From assembly GCA_022376925.1 (NCBI GenBank), contig JAIOJX010000004.1, positions 123,529,123-123,593,122 on the forward strand: DNA of 64,000 bases. Direction: 5' to 3'. Of the stretch, positions 59,810 through 64,000 are shown piece by piece. The notes beneath the pieces are model-generated. The model was not told the origin of the DNA. It did no database searches and worked only from the letters and a program-made list of their open reading frames with translations. A program made the position numbers and the translations under genes. Every line of letters starts with the position of its first letter. The first letter of the stretch is position 1. This DNA comes from Tragulus kanchil (taxonomy: Eukaryota > Chordata > Mammalia > Artiodactyla > Tragulidae).

Positions 59810-60780
59810 TGCTAACAACCAAGCTAGCCAAGTATGAATTGAATTCTTGGGGTGGAAGGAATCCTTGTAATTTTTAGTTTCACTAACATTTTTCATACTC
59901 ACTTAGGGCTTACATATTAAGGGACGCTCAGATATTGGAGAGAAAAGTTCACGTAGATGTAGAGCAATTTAGTGCAATTGTTTCTTGGATTTCATTTTTT
60001 TGAGTATGTTTCAAAGTAAGTTGATAGTTACCACTTCTTTACATTTAACTCTCTGACCTTGCAGAGCCACCCTGCGGGCTGTAGTCTCATTTCAACCCAA
60101 ACCTTGATAGTCAACCACAGATTCGTTATGCTCTGCACTGAGCGAACTCTCCCCCAGAACAGTCTCAGGGATGAGAATCAGTCTTTTACGCAGAGCCCGA
60201 CGCTTCTTGGATGCAAATCCACTGGGACAGTTTTCAAAGATGGAGTCTCAGCGCTGCAGTCCGCCCCTAAAGAGTGAGCCAGCTTAGAAGATGAACCCAG
60301 GAACTCCGCATGTGCCACTTGAAGTTCCACCACTTTCAAACTGTTTTCACTATAAATCCTACTAAAATGATCCCCCATACCTTGGCCTTTTGCAACAGAC
60401 AGTATCATAATTGATTTACACTTCTGTTAATGGTTTTACAACATCACTGTTACGGATGTCAGTTCTTAATCCCTATAATTGCTTTATGCACTGAGACAGA
60501 AACAGTGGTTCAAACTAAGTGTTGACTTCACTGATGTTCTTGGGGCGTTGGTAGGTATGTCAAGCTGGCTATTTTGAGCTCCTTGCCTTCAAAGTCACCA
60601 AACGGAAGGGTGTGAGCATTTTTCGAAGTAGAAAGAAATCAAGATGGTCTGACCTGCCCTTTCTCACCCACTTCATAGGCTGTGAACTTGCCAACAAAAC
60701 TGGACTTGCAGAGATAAGCTGGTCAGTGTGCAAACTCAGCATTTTACTTGATTTTTGATAACAACTAATCAAGTTCTGAC
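59810..60780. other. Unrecognised sequence within duplication 17
   Basis: Repeated at about 60921-61887. No gene or named repeat recognised. Confidence 0.4.
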
Positions 60781-60890
60781 TATTAACCACACTCTGAGTG
60801 GCAAAGTGCTTTTCATGCATTATCTAATCTCCTCCTCGTAGCAGCCCTCTGAGATAGGGCTAGGCATTTATCCCCATTTCTATGAAAATA
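60781..60890 (+). mobile_element. MIR SINE, cut at duplication join
   Basis: First 110 bases of the MIR at 61888, ending at the join after 'atttatccccatttct'. Confidence 0.75.
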
Positions 60891-61887
60891 CTGTTTTCTT
60901 TCAGACTTCACTCGGGGTTTAACAACCAAGCTAGCCAAGTATGAATTGAATTCTTGGGGTGGAAGGAATCCTTGTAATTTTTAGTTTCACTAACATTTTT
61001 CATACTCACTTAGGGCTTACATATTAAGGGACGCTCAGATATTGGAGAGAAAAGTTCACGTAGATGTAGAGCAATTTAGTGCAATTGTTTCTTGGATTTC
61101 ATTTTTTTGAGTATGTTTCAAAGTAAGTTGATAGTTACCACTTCTTTACATTTAACTCTCTGACCTTGCAGAGCCACCCTGCGGGCTGTAGTCTCATTTC
61201 AACCCAAACCTTGATAGTCAACCACAGATTCGTTATGCTCTGCACTGAGCGAACTCTCCCCCAGAACAGTCTCAGGGATGAGAATCAGTCTTTTACGCAG
61301 AGCCCGACGCTTCTTGGATGCAAATCCACTGGGACAGTTTTCAAAGATGGAGTCTCAGCGCTGCAGTCCGCCCCTAAAGAGTGAGCCAGCTTAGAAGATG
61401 AACCCAGGAACTCCGCATGTGCCACTTGAAGTTCCACCACTTTCAAACTGTTTTCACTATAAATCCTACTAAAATGATCCCCCATACCTTGGCCTTTTGC
61501 AACAGACAGTATCATAATTGATTTACACTTCTGTTAATGGTTTTACAACATCACTGTTACGGATGTCAGTTCTTAATCCCTATAATTGCTTTATGCACTG
61601 AGACAGAAACAGTGGTTCAAACTAAGTGTTGACTTCACTGATGTTCTTGGGGCGTTGGTAGGTATGTCAAGCTGGCTATTTTGAGCTCCTTGCCTTCAAA
61701 GTCACCAAACGGAAGGGTGTGAGCATTTTTCGAAGTAGAAAGAAATCAAGATGGTCTGACCTGCCCTTTCTCACCCACTTCATAGGCTGTGAACTTGCCA
61801 ACAAAACTGGACTTGCAGAGATAAGCTGGTCAGTGTGCAAACTCAGCATTTTACTTGATTTTTGATAACAACTAATCAAGTTCTGAC

Positions 61888-62098
61888 TATTAACCACACT
61901 CTGAGTGGCAAAGTGCTTTTCATGCATTATCTAATCTCCTCCTCGTAGCAGCCCTCTGAGATAGGGCTAGGCATTTATCCCCATTTCTCAGACACGAGAG
62001 GCTGAGGCAGAGAAAACCAGAATAATTTGCTAAATGACAGAACCCAGAGCTGAAGTCAGACAGTCTGTCCTCAGAGCTGTGTTTTAACCGCAACTCCA
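61888..62098 (+). mobile_element. MIR SINE
   Basis: 'ttatctaatctcctcctcgt', 'gcatttatccccatttctca', 'agaacccagagctgaagtca' followed by gacagtctg, 'gtgttttaaccgcaactcca' are in MIR order; near full length. Confidence 0.8.
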
Positions 62099-63172
62099 GA
62101 TGCTGCAAAATGATAGCCTGTGGGCTAAGCGTGGCCCACAGATATGTTTTGCTTGACTCACATATGTAACTTTGGGGTCACCATCTAAAGTTGGGCAGTT
62201 TGTGCCTGGCACAAAGGCTCAGAACTGGGGCGAGAAAAATCCAGGCTCCACTGAACTTGCTTACACCATCATGGGCGCCAGTGTGGAAGAAGGGTGCCAT
62301 TTTCCAATTTAGAAAAAGGAGCCAGATGAGCTAGCGGCAAACTGAGTTGTCAACACTAACAATTTGGTCTCTTTGCGTGAAATTCCAAATTTATGGCTTC
62401 TCGGGGAAAGGAAGGGGAAAAAAGGAGGAAAGAGTGAAAGGGAAAGGAAAAAAGGAAGGAAGGAGGAGAGACACAAGAAGGTAGAACCAGTATTCCCCTG
62501 CGCAACAGTGTTTCTGGAAGGAACACAGGCTTGCTGTAAGCAAATGGCTCGCTTCACGTATTCATGTTACCTCTGAAGACGCAAGCTTCCCAAGCTCGTG
62601 ACCTCTGTATTACATCACATTTATGGCATTTTGTTTTAAAAAGCCCCTCTCACAAATTGGTCCACTCACAGTCCTCCAGCTAAGGTTTAGCCTCTATGGA
62701 GAGGGGCAAAGAGCAAGTCTAGACTCTGAGCTGACTCACTCCCTCAGGTGATCAAGTATGGTGGATTCTTCCTCTGCTGGCCGAAATTCTTGCTTTTTAG
62801 GACTTCCTATTCTTTTGAGGCTCTATGCCTGGCACCCAAAAACAATAGCAAAAATGAACAAAAAACCTACCCAACTTGGTGCGCGGGTAGCCAGGTGTGG
62901 GGTAAGGACTTAGGTATACCATAACTGCTTCCTTATCAAGGTGCAAATGGCCTCGGGAGTGTTTACATTTTGGAGGTATCAATACGCCCTTCTCCTTACA
63001 CCTCAGGAGGCTTCACCCCGGCGTGGAGTTTGGGGACAATCAACAAAGAGCCACATGAACAGTGACTGGAAGATAAACGTGTTCACCGGGTGGGCGTCAG
63101 ATGTTCCCTACCTCACTTAGTGCTCTGGCATATGCCACAGCTGCCTCTGCCAAGCTGAGGTGATCCCGTGAT
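62099..63172. other. Unrecognised sequence within duplication 18
   Basis: Apart from the purine tract, no gene or named repeat recognised. 62110-62225 could be an old hAT element, which I cannot confirm. Confidence 0.35.
62403..62471 (+). repeat. Purine-rich (G/A) tract, 69 bp with one pyrimidine
   Basis: Runs of ggaaa, gaagg and ggaggaa; the only pyrimidine is the T at 62435. Low-complexity; a candidate for triplex-type DNA. Confidence 0.9.
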
Positions 63173-63507
63173 TCCTCAGAGCTGTGTTTTAACCGCAACT
63201 CCAGATGCTGCAAAATGATAGCCTGTGGGCTAAGCGTGGCCCACAGATATGTTTTGCTTGACTCACATATGTAACTTTGGGGTCACCATCTAAAGTTGGG
63301 CAGTTTGTGCCTGGCACAAAGGCTCAGAACTGGGGCGAGAAAAATCCAGGCTCCACTGAACTTGCTTACACCATCATGGGCGCCAGTGTGGAAGAAGGGT
63401 GCCATTTTCCAATTTAGAAAAAGGAGCCAGATGAGCTAGCGGCAAACTGAGTTGTCAACACTAACAATTTGGTCTCTTTGCGTGAAATTCCAAATTTATG
63501 GCTTCTC

Positions 63508-63576
63508 GGGGAAAGGAAGGGGAAAAAAGGAGGAAAGAGTGAAAGGGAAAGGAAAAAAGGAAGGAAGGAGGAGAGA
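63508..63576 (+). repeat. Purine-rich tract (duplicate)
   Basis: Second copy of 62403-62471 through duplication 18, identical in length. Confidence 0.9.
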
Positions 63577-64000
63577 CACAAGAAGGTAGAACCAGTATTC
63601 CCCTGCGCAACAGTGTTTCTGGAAGGAACACAGGCTTGCTGTAAGCAAATGGCTCGCTTCACGTATTCATGTTACCTCTGAAGACGCAAGCTTCCCAAGC
63701 TCGTGACCTCTGTATTACATCACATTTATGGCATTTTGTTTTAAAAAGCCCCTCTCACAAATTGGTCCACTCACAGTCCTCCAGCTAAGGTTTAGCCTCT
63801 AGGGAAAGAGGGGCAAAGAGCAAGTCTAGACTCTGAGCTGACTCACTCCCTCAGGTGATCAAGTATGGTGGATTCTTCCTCTGCTGGCCGAAATTCTTGC
63901 TTTTTAGGACTTCCTATTCTTTTGAGGCTCTATGCCTGGCACCCAAAAACAATAGCAAAAATGAACAAAAAACCTACCCAACTTGGTGCGCGGGTAGCCA

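Larger units (their letters stand above)
59769..61988. repeat. Tandem duplication 17 (unit about 1.11 kb)
   Basis: 59769-60890 is repeated at 60891-61988, offset 1122 at the start and 1107 later, because about 15 bases near the start of copy 2 are lost or altered (cactcggggtttaac against 59788-59815). The join cuts a MIR in copy 1. Confidence 0.95.
62068..64000. repeat. Tandem duplication 18 (unit 1105 bp), cut by window end
   Basis: 62068-63172 is repeated from 63173 to the window end. One visible difference: about 62696-62704 against 63801-63811 (tatggagagg against tagggaaagagg). The MIR end is at the left edge of both copies. Confidence 0.95.

Noticed and set aside
1..64000. Duplications as a segmental-duplication array, satellite or phage/CRISPR-like repeat system
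   Set aside because: Units are unrelated in sequence, each is present twice (three times only where units overlap), and there are no shared ends, spacers or terminal repeats.

Overview
This is vertebrate nuclear DNA from a pecoran ruminant (cattle, sheep, goat, deer or a relative). The species markers are the interspersed repeats: about 20 tRNA-Glu-derived Bov-tA SINEs (some present twice through duplication), CHR-type SINEs, RTE-class BovB LINE fragments and artiodactyl LINE-1 3' ends, over a background of older mammalian elements (L2, MIR, MER5A, MaLR LTRs, ancient L1). There are no operons, CRISPR arrays or prokaryotic signals. I find no functional protein-coding gene and no recognisable spliced exon. 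The one gene-derived locus is a 5'-truncated processed retrocopy of PARK7 (DJ-1) at 8.8-9.4 kb.

The dominant structure is not a gene. Eighteen separate, mutually unrelated stretches are each present twice in direct tandem, always with a unit of about 1.08-1.23 kb (offsets roughly 1196, 1229, 1101, 1103, 1117, 1142, 1126, 1167, 1108, 1177, 1144, 1156, 1110, 1118, 1100, 1077, 1107 and 1105). The second copy starts near 1211, 6323, 12794, 20971, 22882, 26093, 30764, 32752, 34630, 38350, 40368, 42360, 44783, 52243, 56059, 57872, 60891 and 63173. Several overlap in chains, so some 0.3-0.4 kb blocks occur three times. Copies are nearly identical internally, but differences cluster at the junctions: shortened homopolymers, small deletions and scrambled sequence. 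I read this as an assembly artefact in which neighbouring pieces of about 2 kb or more, overlapping by about 1.1 kb, were concatenated without merging the overlap. About 20 kb of the 64 kb is then redundant and the true locus is nearer 44 kb.

Layout. 0-2.9 kb: BovB LINE interrupted by a chimeric CHR-SINE insertion, duplicated once. 2.9-9.4 kb: Bov-tA and CHR SINEs, a duplicated MaLR LTR, and the PARK7 retrocopy. 9.9-14.6 kb: L2, then an ancient L1 containing duplication 3. 15-24.7 kb: Bov-tA SINEs, a 40-bp alternating purine-pyrimidine tract, L2, and the overlapping duplications 4 and 5. 25-36 kb: mostly unrecognised sequence with L2/MIR relics and duplications 6-9. 37-46 kb: BovB reverse transcriptase fragment, reverse-strand L2 and Bov-tA, duplications 10-13. 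46-51 kb: unduplicated stretch with a MaLR LTR and the 3' part of an L1. 51-64 kb: Bov-tA, MIR, L2, BovB tail, MER5A, L1 tail and a purine-rich tract, with duplications 14-18.

All repeat names come from recognising sequence patterns by eye, not from a repeat-library search, so outer boundaries are approximate. Where copies disagree, neither can be assumed correct.
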